In this document: positions 20,922-30,955 of the stretch, in pieces
Position numbering within the stretch: position 1 is the stretch's first letter
Layout of the letters: every line of letters starts with the position of its first letter
Source: Erpobdella octoculata
Taxonomy: Eukaryota; Annelida; Clitellata; Hirudinida; Erpobdellidae
Length of the DNA stretch: 64,000 nucleotides
Assembly (NCBI GenBank): GCA_963978895.1
Contig: OZ022247.1
Location: forward strand, 8,988,947-9,052,946
Direction: 5' to 3'
The notes under the pieces: model-generated
The model's database searches: none
What the model saw: only the letters and a program-made list of their open reading frames with translations
What the model was told of the DNA's origin: nothing
Position numbers and translations under genes: made by a program

Positions 20922-21842
20922 ATGCCGGGCGGCAGAACGAGACTTGAAGAAAAGAAGGTAGCGAGCGATATTATGGTTCTGGGACTTCACCTTTGCGAAT
21001 GTTGCCATAGGAATAATGAAGAAAGGTTGAAAAAATTGGTTGAGTTGGATAAAGAACACGGACAGTCTCAAGAGATCAAAGAAATGATGAAGGAGATGAG
21101 GGAGTTTGTTGAACAAGAAATTCGAGGTGTAAAAATGTCGGTGGAGGAGATTAATGGTCGTCAGGCGGGGTATGGTCGTGGTGATAACATGATGGAGGTG
21201 CAGCTAGAACAGATTCAAGAGTTGAAGGATCAAATTGTGAAATATAATAAACAATCCAATGACAAACTCGAGGAAACCAGTAGAACAAATAAAACATTCT
21301 CAGAAATAGTTAAAGAGAGTTTAAAAGAAGTGACAACAGATGTTAAAAATATTCAAAGAGCAGTGGAAGTAACAGGAATTAAAATTAATACAGTAGAAGA
21401 TAGGCAACAGAGGAAAAACAACATTGTATCTTATAGAATACCTGAAAATGAGCAGAACTCCAAAAGTCAAGATAAAGAAGATGTTATACAAATATTGGAA
21501 AGTATTACAGGTTTGGAATTAGAAAAAGAAATTTTAGAAATTTACAGAATAGGAAAAAGAAGTGAATTGCAAACACCAAGACCAGTTATGATAAAGTTTC
21601 AAAGTACTTCAGTTAAAAATCTGACAATGGAAAATGCACCAAAATTGAAGAAAGCAGAAGAAACAAGAAACATCATATTAAGCAATGACCTGTCAAAAGA
21701 GGATAGACTGGAATGTAAAAGGTTGCTTGAGGAAAAGAAGAGGCTGATTGGAGAAAAAGATGATATCACCAAATGGATGTTTAGAATAAAAGGCAAGGCA
21801 GGGGCATTCTATGCTGTTGCCTTCAAAAAGCAAAATTTATAG
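20922..21842 (+). CDS. LINE ORF1 protein (306 aa)
   Basis: Lysine/glutamate-rich protein with a long predicted coiled-coil part (about residues 35-150). A C-terminal block follows, starting RQQRKNNIVSYRIPENE, with later KSELQTPRPVMIKF-like and LSKEDRLECKRLLEE segments, the pattern of ORF1 proteins in several LINE clades that bind RNA. No CCHC knuckle is visible. ATG at 20922 follows the short leader and is the first in frame. Expected role: nucleic-acid chaperone in the LINE particle. The frame is intact although ORF2 is not. Confidence 0.75.
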   Translation: MPGGRTRLEEKKVASDIMVLGLHLCECCHRNNEERLKKLVELDKEHGQSQEIKEMMKEMREFVEQEIRGVKMSVEEINGRQAGYGRGDNMMEVQLEQIQELKDQIVKYNKQSNDKLEETSRTNKTFSEIVKESLKEVTTDVKNIQRAVEVTGIKINTVEDRQQRKNNIVSYRIPENEQNSKSQDKEDVIQILESITGLELEKEILEIYRIGKRSELQTPRPVMIKFQSTSVKNLTMENAPKLKKAEETRNIILSNDLSKEDRLECKRLLEEKKRLIGEKDDITKWMFRIKGKAGAFYAVAFKKQNL

Positions 21843-21960
21843 GAAAAAACTGTTTAAGCTCAGAAGATATGAGATGTTTAAATAACCAAACAAAAAAATA
21901 TGGTAGAAATAAAAAAGCAACAATGAGGGGCAGCAGTTGGTGAGTAGTGGAGGTTTTCAG

Positions 21961-24900
21961 ATGGATATGATGGTGCAGAGTGACATGGGAGTGAACAAAC
22001 TGGCTGTAGGATATAGTGCTGAAGAACTAGAAAATTTAAAATCAGATGTGAATATGACTTCAAGAAATGATATCAGTTTGAAAGAAATTGACAAAGTGAT
22101 AGAGGGTGAATAATTGAAACAAACTAATCTTAATCCTGATAATAACCATAATGATAACTCAGTTCCATTAAAACCCACTAATGAAAATATTAAAAACACA
22201 GACTTATTAATCTAAGAGAACGCCACTCTAGAACAGTCACAAAGAAAGCTAACTTCGGTCTCCTTAACATCAGATCAGCCAACAATAAGACTGATGATAT
22301 TCATAATATTTTCCATGAACATAAAATTAACATTTTGCTTCTCACTGAGACATGGCATGATGAAGACTCAATCTGTTTCAAGAAATTTCTCAAGCTTGGT
22401 TTTTCTGTTGTGGACAAACCCAGACTAAGAGTGAAACATGATTCCCTACGCTGTAACCATGGAGGAGTTGCTATTTTGGGAGCTCCTGGTTTCCGGTTGA
22501 AACAGTTTCACCCAGCTGTTACGCCGACAACATATGAATGTGCTGCTGGTAGGGTAACAGCTGGCTCCTACAGTTGTTTGATTGTTGTAATTTACAGAAC
22601 AGGAATAATCAATAAACAATTTTTTAGTGAATTTTCTGATTTACTTGACACTGTTTCAGCCCTGAATGATGATGTTGTTGTGTCTGGTGATTTTAACATA
22701 AGATTGGAACGAAGTGAAGATAATAATGCTATAACTTTTAACACTATTCTTGCTGATCATGGATTCATTCAACATGTTAAACAACCAACTCATGTGCAGG
22801 GTGGCACTCTCGATGCTGTAGCCATTCGATCTGATTCTCTAGCTCAAAGTATTGAAGTAATTGACACTGGCTTTTCTGATCACTTTCTCATCCGATGGAG
22901 CTCACTAATAACTCGCCCTCCTCCTACTTATAAGAACTCTATGCGTCGAGACTGGAAAAAATTTATATTCGATGATTTTTTAACTCAGCTTCAGGCTTCT
23001 TCTCTCACCCAAGAAATTACATGCAGTCTGGATGATGCAGTTGATACATATAACAAGGAACTACTAACCATGCTTGATTTTCAAATACCCCTAAAAATGT
23101 CCAGGTATCGTCAACGACCTTCTGACCCATGGTTTGACTATGACTGTCATAATTGCAAAAAACTAACACGTCGACTTGAGCGACTAGCAATCAAAACAAA
23201 TTCACCAAATGATCTCTTAGAATGGAAAAATCAACTTAGAAAATACAGGAAACTACTTCGTAGTAAACGTGAGTCCTTCTGGACTAAAAAAATTGAAGAT
23301 GAATGTCAATCAACTCGAAATCTATGGACTTCCTTAAACACAATAACAGCTAGAGGTCAAATACCCATCAGAACAACCTTAACAGCTAATTCATTTCTCA
23401 AGTTCTTTGAAAGTAAAACTGAGAATGTACGTGCTTCAACTGCATCTTGTCTTGCTCCACCTCTTGTGGACTGGGCCATCAACTCTTCTCTTAACATTTT
23501 TGCGCCAACAAATGTGGATGAAGTGACCAAACTTATAAATAGTCTTCCAAACAAACAATGTTTACTAGATCCGATACCAACTTGGCTACTAAAAAAATCA
23601 GCTTGTTTACTGGCACCTTTTTTAACCAGCTTGTTTAACAAATCCTTCATTGAAGGATACCTATCAAAATATTTCAAATCATCCTACATCACTCCAGTAC
23701 TAAAAAAACCCAATCTTGACTGTTATGACGCTAGCTCTTATCGACCAATCTCCAATCTGTCTGTCATTTCAAAGTTGTAAGAACGGCTTGTTTTTTCGAG
23801 GATAACCAGCTACCTGGATAGTAATAACCTTTCTCCACCTCATCAGTCGGCTTATCGGCAATATCATTCAACAGAGACCGCAGTTCTTAAGGTTTTTTCT
23901 GATGCTCTGGTGGCTGCTGACAGCGGGAAAATAACATTGCTAGTTCTCTTAGATCTCTCAGCTGCATTCGATACGGTTGATCACTCTATTCTGCTCCAAC
24001 GGCTAAACTCACACTTTGGTTTCTGCGGATCTGCACTAGAGTGGGCTGACTCATATCTTAATGAACGTAAATGTCAGGTTAGGGTTGGAGAGGACATTTC
24101 TGGTACTTTGCTACTTAACTGTGGAGTGCCTCAGGGTTCAGTTCTTGGACCAACTCTCTTTACAATGTATATAGCTCACCTAGAAAAAATTATCTCCAAT
24201 CATGGACTTTGTGCGCACTTTTATGCTGATGACACACAGATCTATGGTCATTGTGATCCTGTTAAGGCAATTGAACTCTCGTCAGTAGTTTCTACATGCA
24301 TTGATGATGTGAGCCTATGGATGTCTTCCAGTCGCCTTCAGCTGAATTCAAGCAAGTCTGAAGTAATTTGGCTGTCAACCAGTCGGATGAAACGTAAGTT
24401 CCAAGCAGCACCGCTGAGAATGGGTAAAGATTGGATCTCTCCATCTGTTTCAGTTCGCAATTTGGGTGCTTTCTTTGATTCAGACATGCGTATGAACACT
24501 CACGTTAGTCGCATCACCCAAAGCTGCTTTTCAACCTTACGTCAAATCAAAACTGTTGCTTCATCTCTACCCCCCCTGGCGCTTAACTTGCTCATTACTT
24601 CATTGGTGTTTTCAAAACTAGACTATTGTAATTCCACACTAGTTGGACTCCCGAAGATCTTGACTCATCGCCTTCAATCAGTGGTGAATGCGGCAGCAAG
24701 GCTTTTGACCGGTCGAAGACGCTGCGATCACATCACTCCAGTACTTCAAGAACTACATTGGTTGAACGTCAGGTGTAGAATTATCTTCAAAGTAGCTCAA
24801 CTAGTCTTTAAATGTCTCAACGGTTTGGCTCCTTCATACTTAATGGAAGTAATTTTGCCCATTAGTAATATTCAATCAAGGGGGAATCTCAGATCTGCAT

Positions 24901-25067
24901 CTTCAGCTCTTTTCTTCGTTCCCTCTACTCGTCTAAAAAGTGCTGGTGATAGAAGTTTTCCTGCTGCAGCAGCAAAAATTTGGAATAGTCTTCCCTTGGA
25001 GATAAGAGCAGCACCTGATTTTGTAATGTTTAAAAAAGAATTGAAACAATACCTTATGAAAATTTAA
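21961..25067 (+). pseudogene. LINE ORF2: endonuclease and reverse transcriptase, broken
   Basis: The protein-like frame starts at the ATG at 21961, meets TAA at 22111-22113, continues open, then must change frame before about 22230 to join the endonuclease. Endonuclease landmarks in order: LLTETW, GDFNIR, FSDHFLI. RT landmarks: SYRPISNLS, LDLSAAFDTVDH, GVPQGSVLGP and YADD at 24222-24233. A second in-frame TAA at 23778-23780 separates the fingers from the palm; the frame on both sides is otherwise open. So there are at least two nonsense codons and one frameshift. The C-terminal region ends in LPLEIRAAPDFVMFKKELK, typical of LINE RT ends. Confidence 0.85.
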
Positions 25068-25137
25068 CTTTTTGTTCTATTCATTTTTGTATGTGGCCTT
25101 GAATTCGTTTGATTTACGCCACTTCAAATTTGTCAAA

Positions 25138-25163
25138 TAAAAAAAAAAAAAAAAAAAAAAAAA
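25138..25163 (+). repeat. LINE poly(A) tail
   Basis: Uninterrupted A run after TTGTCAAAT, ending at the right-hand target duplication. Confidence 0.9.
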
Positions 25164-26059
25164 CATTGACAGGCTTGTTTTTTGTCCTGTTTTCGTGAGC
25201 GGCGTAGGCAGCTTTGGTTATTACTAGTTTTCCATCGTTGTCCTGCATTACGCCGGGAATTGTAATGTCGCTCACTAGAACGAGTTCGGTCGCGGGAATG
25301 TCAATGCATTTCTTGATCATGGGTTGACCTGGCGACTTCTGAGGCTTAACTGACCTAGGACAGTTTTGAACGTGATGACCAGGGAGTTGACAAATGTTGC
25401 AGACGTATTCTTTGCGTAAAATCTCTTTTTTGGATTTTGACGAGTCTTTTGTAGTCTACTGGAGAAAAGTACTCGTCTAAGTCGTCCATCAATGTCTGTA
25501 GCCTGGCCTCGTCGCTAAGACATACTGCTACGGCTGACTTTTTAGCGAAATTACTGCTAGTATGCGTGGAAACGGAGTTACATTTGTTATTTCGCTTGAG
25601 CTGATCTACCATTTTTCTGAACACGACGACGGTAGCACCGGCCAACAGTATGTCCCCGTCGCAATATTCCGCTTTACTGTGTGGATCGCGCACGCCTATT
25701 TCGAGGTGAGACTCGAAGCCTTTCATAGTGGCATATTTCTTTTTCAGATCAATAACAAATATGTAAGAATCTCTGAAACTAATATCAACAGTTTCGTGCG
25801 AAATATCTCGCTTGCATATGACGATGGAAGGCATATTTCGCTAGTTGATTTAATTGAAGAGTAAGACCCTTCTGGACGAGAGTTCGAAGGATATGAACTG
25901 AAAATGTCGACTTTCGGCTGTTTATAGGTTTTGCCGGTCTTGTGACATTGCTATTGGGTCTGGACTGTCCAATCAGCATTCGTCATGCGGACAATGAGTC
26001 GTTTCAAACAATGTTGCGCTTTATTGTTCTATTGTATTATATTGTTGACAAGTTAAACG

Positions 26060-26128
26060 CTTGATTGTCCTATTGCATTTAGGCTTTAGGAAAACTCTAA
26101 AGCCTAAATGCAATAGGACAATCAAGTT
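26060..26128. repeat. Inverted duplication at the 3' end of copy 13
   Basis: The block CTTGATTGTCCTATTGCATT plus TAGGCTTTAG is followed within a few bases by its reverse complement, AAGCCTAAATGCAATAGGAC plus AATCAAG. This makes a hairpin of about 30 bp per arm that replaces the normal stop region of copy 13. Confidence 0.9.
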
Positions 26129-26882
26129 TTCTTCTTTTTATCTCGCTTACATGTGGTTCGAAAGTCGACGTCCGCTTTCTTTTTAACTGACCCGTGCACG
26201 GAACTAAGGGAACGTTGACAGGCTTGTTTTTTGTCCTGTTTTCGTGAGCGGCGTAGGCAACTTTGGTTATTACTAGTCTTCCATCGTTGTCCTACATTAC
26301 GCCGGGAATTGTAATGTCGCTCACTAGAACGAGTTCGGTCGCGGGAATGCCAATGCATTTCTTGATCATGGGTTGACCTGGCGACTTCTGAGGCTTAACT
26401 GACCTAGGACAGTTTTGAACGTGATGACCAGGGAGTTGACAAATGTTGCAGACGTATTCTTTGCGTAAAATCTCTTTTTGGATTTTGACGAGTCTTTTGT
26501 AGTCGACTGGAGAAAAGTACTCGTCTAAGTCGTCCATCAATGTCTGTAGCCTGGCCTCGTCGCTAAGACATACTGCTGCGGCTGACTTTTTAGCGACATT
26601 ACTGCTAGTATGCGTGGAAACGGAGTTACATTTGTTATTTCGCTTGAGCTGATCTACCATTTTTCTGAACACGACGACGGTAGCACCGGCCAACAGTATG
26701 TCCCCGTCGCAATATTCCGCTTTACTGTGTGGATCACGCACGCCTATTTCGAGGTGAGACTCGAAGCCTTTCATAGTGGCATATTTCTTTTTCAGATCAA
26801 TAACAAATATGTAAGATTCTCTGAAACTAATATCAACAGTTTCGTGCGAAATATCTCGCTTGCATATGACGATGGAAGGCAT
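26121..26882 (-). pseudogene. DWNN-knuckle copy 13, nonsense and rearranged 3' end
   Basis: Frame runs 196 codons from MPSIVICKRD and ends at TAG (26292-26294), where other copies have the Gln codon of GVMQDND. DWNN and zinc knuckle are intact; the post-knuckle block is cut. The last codons abut the inverted duplication at 26060-26128. This is the most promoter-proximal copy if the array is read on the minus strand. Confidence 0.85.
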
Positions 26883-27079
26883 ATTTTGCTAGTTGATTTA
26901 ATTGAAGAGTAAGACTTTTCTGGACGAGAGCTCGAAGGATATGAACTGAAAATGTCGACTTTCGGCTTTTTATAGGCTTCGCCGGTCTTGTGACATTGCT
27001 ATTGGTTCTGGACTGTCCAATCAGCATTTGTCATGCGGCCAATGAGTCGTTTCAAACGATGTTGCGCTTTATTGTTCTA

Positions 27080-27221
27080 CTAGCAGTGCCCGTAGCGGCT
27101 TCGCTCGCATGAAATTAGAGAGATTGAATCGTGCATCCATAGTAGAGATCTTTTTTTTAACTATTTGCTTTACTAAAGTTTTGATGTAGTAGCCTATATG
27201 CGCCCGCAACGTTTTTTGTTG
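27080..27221 (-). mobile_element. Helitron D1, 3' end fragment
   Basis: On the minus strand it ends with an AGCG..CGCT hairpin, ten bases, then CTAG at 27080-27083, inserted at the same TTCTA point of the array unit as A, B and C. Its 3'-terminal 80 bp or so match D2 and D3. The rest is cut off by Helitron E. Confidence 0.7.
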
Positions 27222-29052
27222 TCTATGTATATAAAAGGCAACGTCTGTATTTTAATAACGCCAAAACCAATAAAGGGATTTGCACGAAATTTTACATAAT
27301 AAACATTTGCCACCTAAATAATGTCTTTTTTATTTAAAAAAATTGTTTTGAATGTTTTTAGAAAATTAATTTTTAGAAATATTTTCCTCTATGCAATTAT
27401 ATCGCGGCTTAACAAGCTGAGGGTTTCCGTCGGCTTCCGTTCCACTGTTGTTGGTTGTTGCGATTTCTCAAAATCAAAATTGAGTATTATTTTACTTATA
27501 TCAAAAGTACTAAAGTACTATTATTTTCTTTAATTTTTTTAATTACTGTATATCGTTCAAATGTTTTTGAATGTTTTAGAAAATTATTTTTTTTTAATAT
27601 TTTCGCTATTGTTTACATTCGCTGTTTATCGTCTCGGTTTCTCGAAATCAAAGTAATTTAAAAACTTAGGCTACTATTCTTATATTATTTAATTTTCTAA
27701 TTATTATTGTTGTGTATATATTATTGTGAGTGAGTATATCTTTTAAATCCAGATAACTTTTGTTTTCAAGACTAATCAATAAATTGCAGGTGGAATTTCT
27801 TCTATTTAGAAATTTAGACTCTAAATTTTAAAGATATTTTGTGCTTCACAAAAAGAGTTCCAGACTTAACAAAATCAGTAAATGAGAAATTTTTTTGGGC
27901 AGGTAAGTGTTTTTTTATGTGATGGCATTAGCCGATTTGGTATTAATTTATTATTGACGAGTAGTTATGACTATAAGATTATGAATTAATTTATCGGTCT
28001 TATTTTATTTTTTACTTTTCAGAGGAAATTAGAAAATTACATTTTGAAGAAAATCTTACATGCAACATCAATTTATTGTAAAAGTTTCACTGATATATGA
28101 GGTGCATGAAATTTGAAAGAAATGAAAGCAAGTGCAGTATTTTTGTGTTTCAACAAAATCATGAACAAAGTTCTCAAGCCAGCCTATCAATCTGCTGCTG
28201 TTTCGTTCAATTTATAATTGCATCATTTGCTAAATAAAAGTGGTACTCTTCGATTTTTCCAAATTGATGATCTCAGAAAACTCTCGGAAAATTCATTAAG
28301 TTAATGCTTTGAAGGTTTTTAATATTATTATTACTTCATGTTTTATTTCAATCTGTGTTTTATATCACGTTTTTCAAAGCCACGGGCCAACATTTATTAA
28401 CATGCCACATGTAGCGTTATATGCTTTCTGTAGACATGACACTTAAAAACTATGAACAACTCAAAAACTAAGACTAGCGATTTTTCGAAAAGCAGCTGTT
28501 GAACAGTGTGTGATAAATCTATTGTAAGCAATTATAATCTTACAAGTATTTAAAATAAATATAATTTGTTGAGATATATGAGCGGATTTTAACATTATTG
28601 CAGCGTTAACTAATAAATTTTTTTTCAGCTTTAGTCAAACGTAATAAGCAGAAGATCACACTTGCAGAGTAGAACCAATACATTAAAGAACACTAATTAA
28701 AATTGAGGAAGTTCAGACGTAACTAAACGAGCAAATTAAACAACAAAGTGTTAACGAGAGAACAGATCAATTTTGATGACTGCACAGCATTCCGCTACAG
28801 CCCATCTAAGCCACATTGGGAAGGCTCTAAAATTTAATGGAGGAACGGAAGAGCGAAAAGAAGAGCAAGCTGTGGCGGTAAAGCGTAAAAGCAACCGGGA
28901 TCGGGAAAAGTAAAAGAGACCGGGCCGGAAAAGCGACCGTGAGCAGAAATGCGACCTGGAACGGGAAAGCAAGCGGTTAAGGAAACGGGAGCCAGAGAGA
29001 AAAACGATAAAAAACCTTTAAAATCCCCGGGCGACGCCGGGTAACCAGCTAG
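27222..29052 (+). mobile_element. Non-autonomous Helitron E, 1.83 kb (C family)
   Basis: It begins TCTATGTATATAAAAGGCAA and ends in a CCCCGGGCGACGCCGGG hairpin, then TAACCAGCTAG. It is the reverse complement of Helitron C along its whole length with scattered differences. No helicase or Rep frame. The base before TC is G rather than the usual A, so the left junction may have been altered. Confidence 0.8.
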
Positions 29053-29407
29053 TATATAATAATAATAATAATACGAAATTTATCAAGCGCCAAAGCACGC
29101 GACTGAGGCGCCTTCGGATAACCTAAAAATTGCATCGTTCAAAAGCCAATTTAAAATAAAAAGTTTTAAGTTTAGTTCTAAAGGCAGCGACGGATCTACA
29201 GTTTCGAATTTTGGCTCGCACCAATATTGTTGTTCGCTTTTGTCCGTGCGAGTTCAGAAGCTGTGGATGTGTACTATTTTTAGCAAATAGATTAATTGGC
29301 AACAAATGATCCTTCAAATGTTTTTTTTTTAAACTTTCTATTACCTTGTAACAAATACATGGAAAGAAAACGACAATGTTTTTTTCATCAAGCCTGAGAC
29401 TTTTCAT
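29053..29407 (-). mobile_element. Possible 3' fragment of a second LINE
   Basis: A minus-strand frame (29123-29407) ends in VAAFRTKLKTFYFKLAF, which resembles the C-terminal end of LINE reverse transcriptases (FK..LKT.LF..AF). It is followed on the same strand by about 60 bp and a TATTATTATTATTAT tail, as in many LINE 3' ends. The rest of the frame is not recognisable. Confidence 0.35.
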
Positions 29408-29463
29408 GAAAAACCCAAGAACACGCTTTGCTTCCAGTCGAAAAATAGTAATTCTATACTCAA

Positions 29464-29869
29464 CTAGCGGGGGTGCCCGAGGTTTTTCTAAAGTTTGTCT
29501 CTCTCTCGCTCAGGTTTCCTTCCCCACTTGCTTTCCCGTTCCGGTCGCTTTCTCCTTTCGGCCGCTTTCCCGTTCCCGGTCGCTTTTGCGCTCCCGTTTG
29601 CCCTCCCGTTCCAGGTCGCTTTTCCGTTTCCAGTCGCTTTCCCGTTCCCGGACGCTTTTCCCGTTCACGCTCACGCTTGCTCTCCTGTTCCCGTTCACGC
29701 TTGCTTTCCCGTTCCCGCTTACGCTTGCTCTCCCGTTCCCGCCCACACTTGTTCTCCTGTTCCCGTTCCCGCTCACGTTTGCTCTCCTGCTCCCGTTCTC
29801 GCTCATTTTTTTCCATTTTTTTCTAACTTCTTTTAATCCTTCAAAACGTAAAAAAGATTTGCTAAAACT
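29464..29869 (-). mobile_element. Helitron fragment, A family, reversed
   Basis: CTAG at 29464-29467 followed by the degenerate terminal hairpin, CTTTCCCGTTCC-type repeat and the conserved TTTTACGTTTT/GATTTGCT block of Helitron A. The 5' terminal part is missing. Confidence 0.7.
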
Positions 29870-30167
29870 TGCTTGAAGCCTTCAAACGTTGTTACGTAAA
29901 CTAAATATGAATTCTATTACGCAATTACCACAACTATTAAAATAAATAACCAAGAATCAGTAATTAACGTATTCGGTTAAATTCCAGTTGTAAATATGTA
30001 TTTATATAAAATTAAAATTAGTAAAAAAAATTCTAAATTTTCTATTAACATTTAATTCATATAAGAAAAAAAAACTCGTCTACCAACAACCGAAACTATT
30101 CGGCTTAATAAATAACCAAGATTCAGTAAATAACGTATTCGGTTAAATTTTAATTGTAATTATTATT
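29870..30167. repeat. AT-rich DNA with a direct repeat
   Basis: AATAAATAACCAAGA(A/T)TCAGTAA and the following ACGTATTCGGTTAAATT occur at about 29940 and again at about 30104. Nothing coding is seen. Confidence 0.6.
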
Positions 30168-30664
30168 TATATATATAAAAATGAATGTTTGTATGTATGT
30201 ATGTATGTATGTATGTAAGTATGTATTTTATGCATTGCTACACCATTCATCCGATCGTAATGAAATTTTCACACAACCTTGAGAGTCAAGGGGAATCAAA
30301 TATAGAGAAAAAAATTTGAAATCCGTCACAAAATGAGCGGAGCGGAGCGGGTTAGTGAGCGGAAACTATATACATATATATACACATACATATACATACA
30401 TAAATGAGCGAAAACGGGAACGGGAAGCCAACTGAAAGCAAAGGATAGAGCGGGAAAGGGAAAGCGACCGAGAACGGGAAAGCAACCGGGAGCGGGAAAG
30501 CGATCGGGAGCTGGAAAACGACCGAGAACGGGAAAGCAACCTGGAGCGGAAAAGCGACCGGGAACGCGACGGGAACGGGAAAGCGGAGAAGGAAACGGGA
30601 GCGAGAAAGACAAACATTAGAAAAACTTCTAAAAACCCCGGGCAACGCCGCGTGCCCCCGCTAG
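30168..30664 (+). mobile_element. Short Helitron, A family (about 500 bp)
   Basis: It starts TTATATATATAAAAATG, carries the conserved CATTCATCCGATCGTAATG block and a GGGAACGGGAAAGC-type repeat, and ends CCCGGGCAACGCCGCGTGCC..CTAG. It has no nested element and so shows the compact form of the family. Confidence 0.8.
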
Positions 30665-30955
30665 TTAATAAATAAAATAACAAAAAAAATCTATATTTTT
30701 GTTAACATTTATTTATTTAATAAGTCCGCGGTCAGCATTTTACCCACCCCTACGCGTTTCAATACTATGTAACAGATTACGCATTGTATATTCTTTGAAA
30801 TAAGGCGATCCAGGCCAAATTTTTCAAAACCCTTTCTTAGTGAGCACCTAAAACTCAAGAGAAAGATATGTTCCAAATTTCATTACAATCCGTTCAGTGG
30901 TTTTTGCGATTTCGTGATGAGTCAGTCAGTGGTATTTGAGTTATATATATATATA

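Larger units (their letters stand above)
20845..25161 (+). mobile_element. Non-LTR retrotransposon (LINE), 4.3 kb
   Basis: Two reading frames (ORF1, then endonuclease-reverse transcriptase), a pure A tail from about 25138, and a 7-bp target duplication. The 5' untranslated part is only 77 bp, so the element is full length or close to it. The endonuclease is of the APE type and the RT blocks resemble the CR1/L2/Jockey group; the clade is not resolved. It is inactive in its present form because ORF2 is broken. Confidence 0.9.
20748..25834 (-). pseudogene. DWNN-knuckle copy 12, split by a LINE
   Basis: The 5' three quarters lie at 25162-25834 and the last part at 20748-20844; the LINE between them is in the opposite orientation. 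In addition, one T has been gained in the run at 25426-25431, shifting the frame just before the zinc knuckle. The promoter TATA is slightly altered (TATAAACAG). Confidence 0.9.
5619..27079 (-). repeat. Tandem array of DWNN-zinc-knuckle genes, 13 units
   Basis: Head-to-tail minus-strand units with a start-to-start spacing of exactly 1,013 bp in the uninterrupted stretch (15431, 16444, 17457, 18470, 19483, 20496). Larger spacings elsewhere are explained by Helitron insertions at 6686-7688, 10682-11758 and 12772-14615 and a LINE at 20845-25161. The left edge is a 36-bp piece of coding sequence fused to the unit's 3' end. The right edge is a Helitron end at 27080. Within the array, copies 8+9 and 10+11 repeat as a 2,026-bp pair that shares private variants. 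Confidence 0.95.

Noticed and set aside
8232..26912. A plus-strand 100-codon frame (MRGNGVTFVISLE...) repeated in most array units
   Set aside because: It is the exact antisense of the DWNN-coding part; it has no promoter of its own and its ATG is lost in some copies. Conservation follows from the minus-strand gene.
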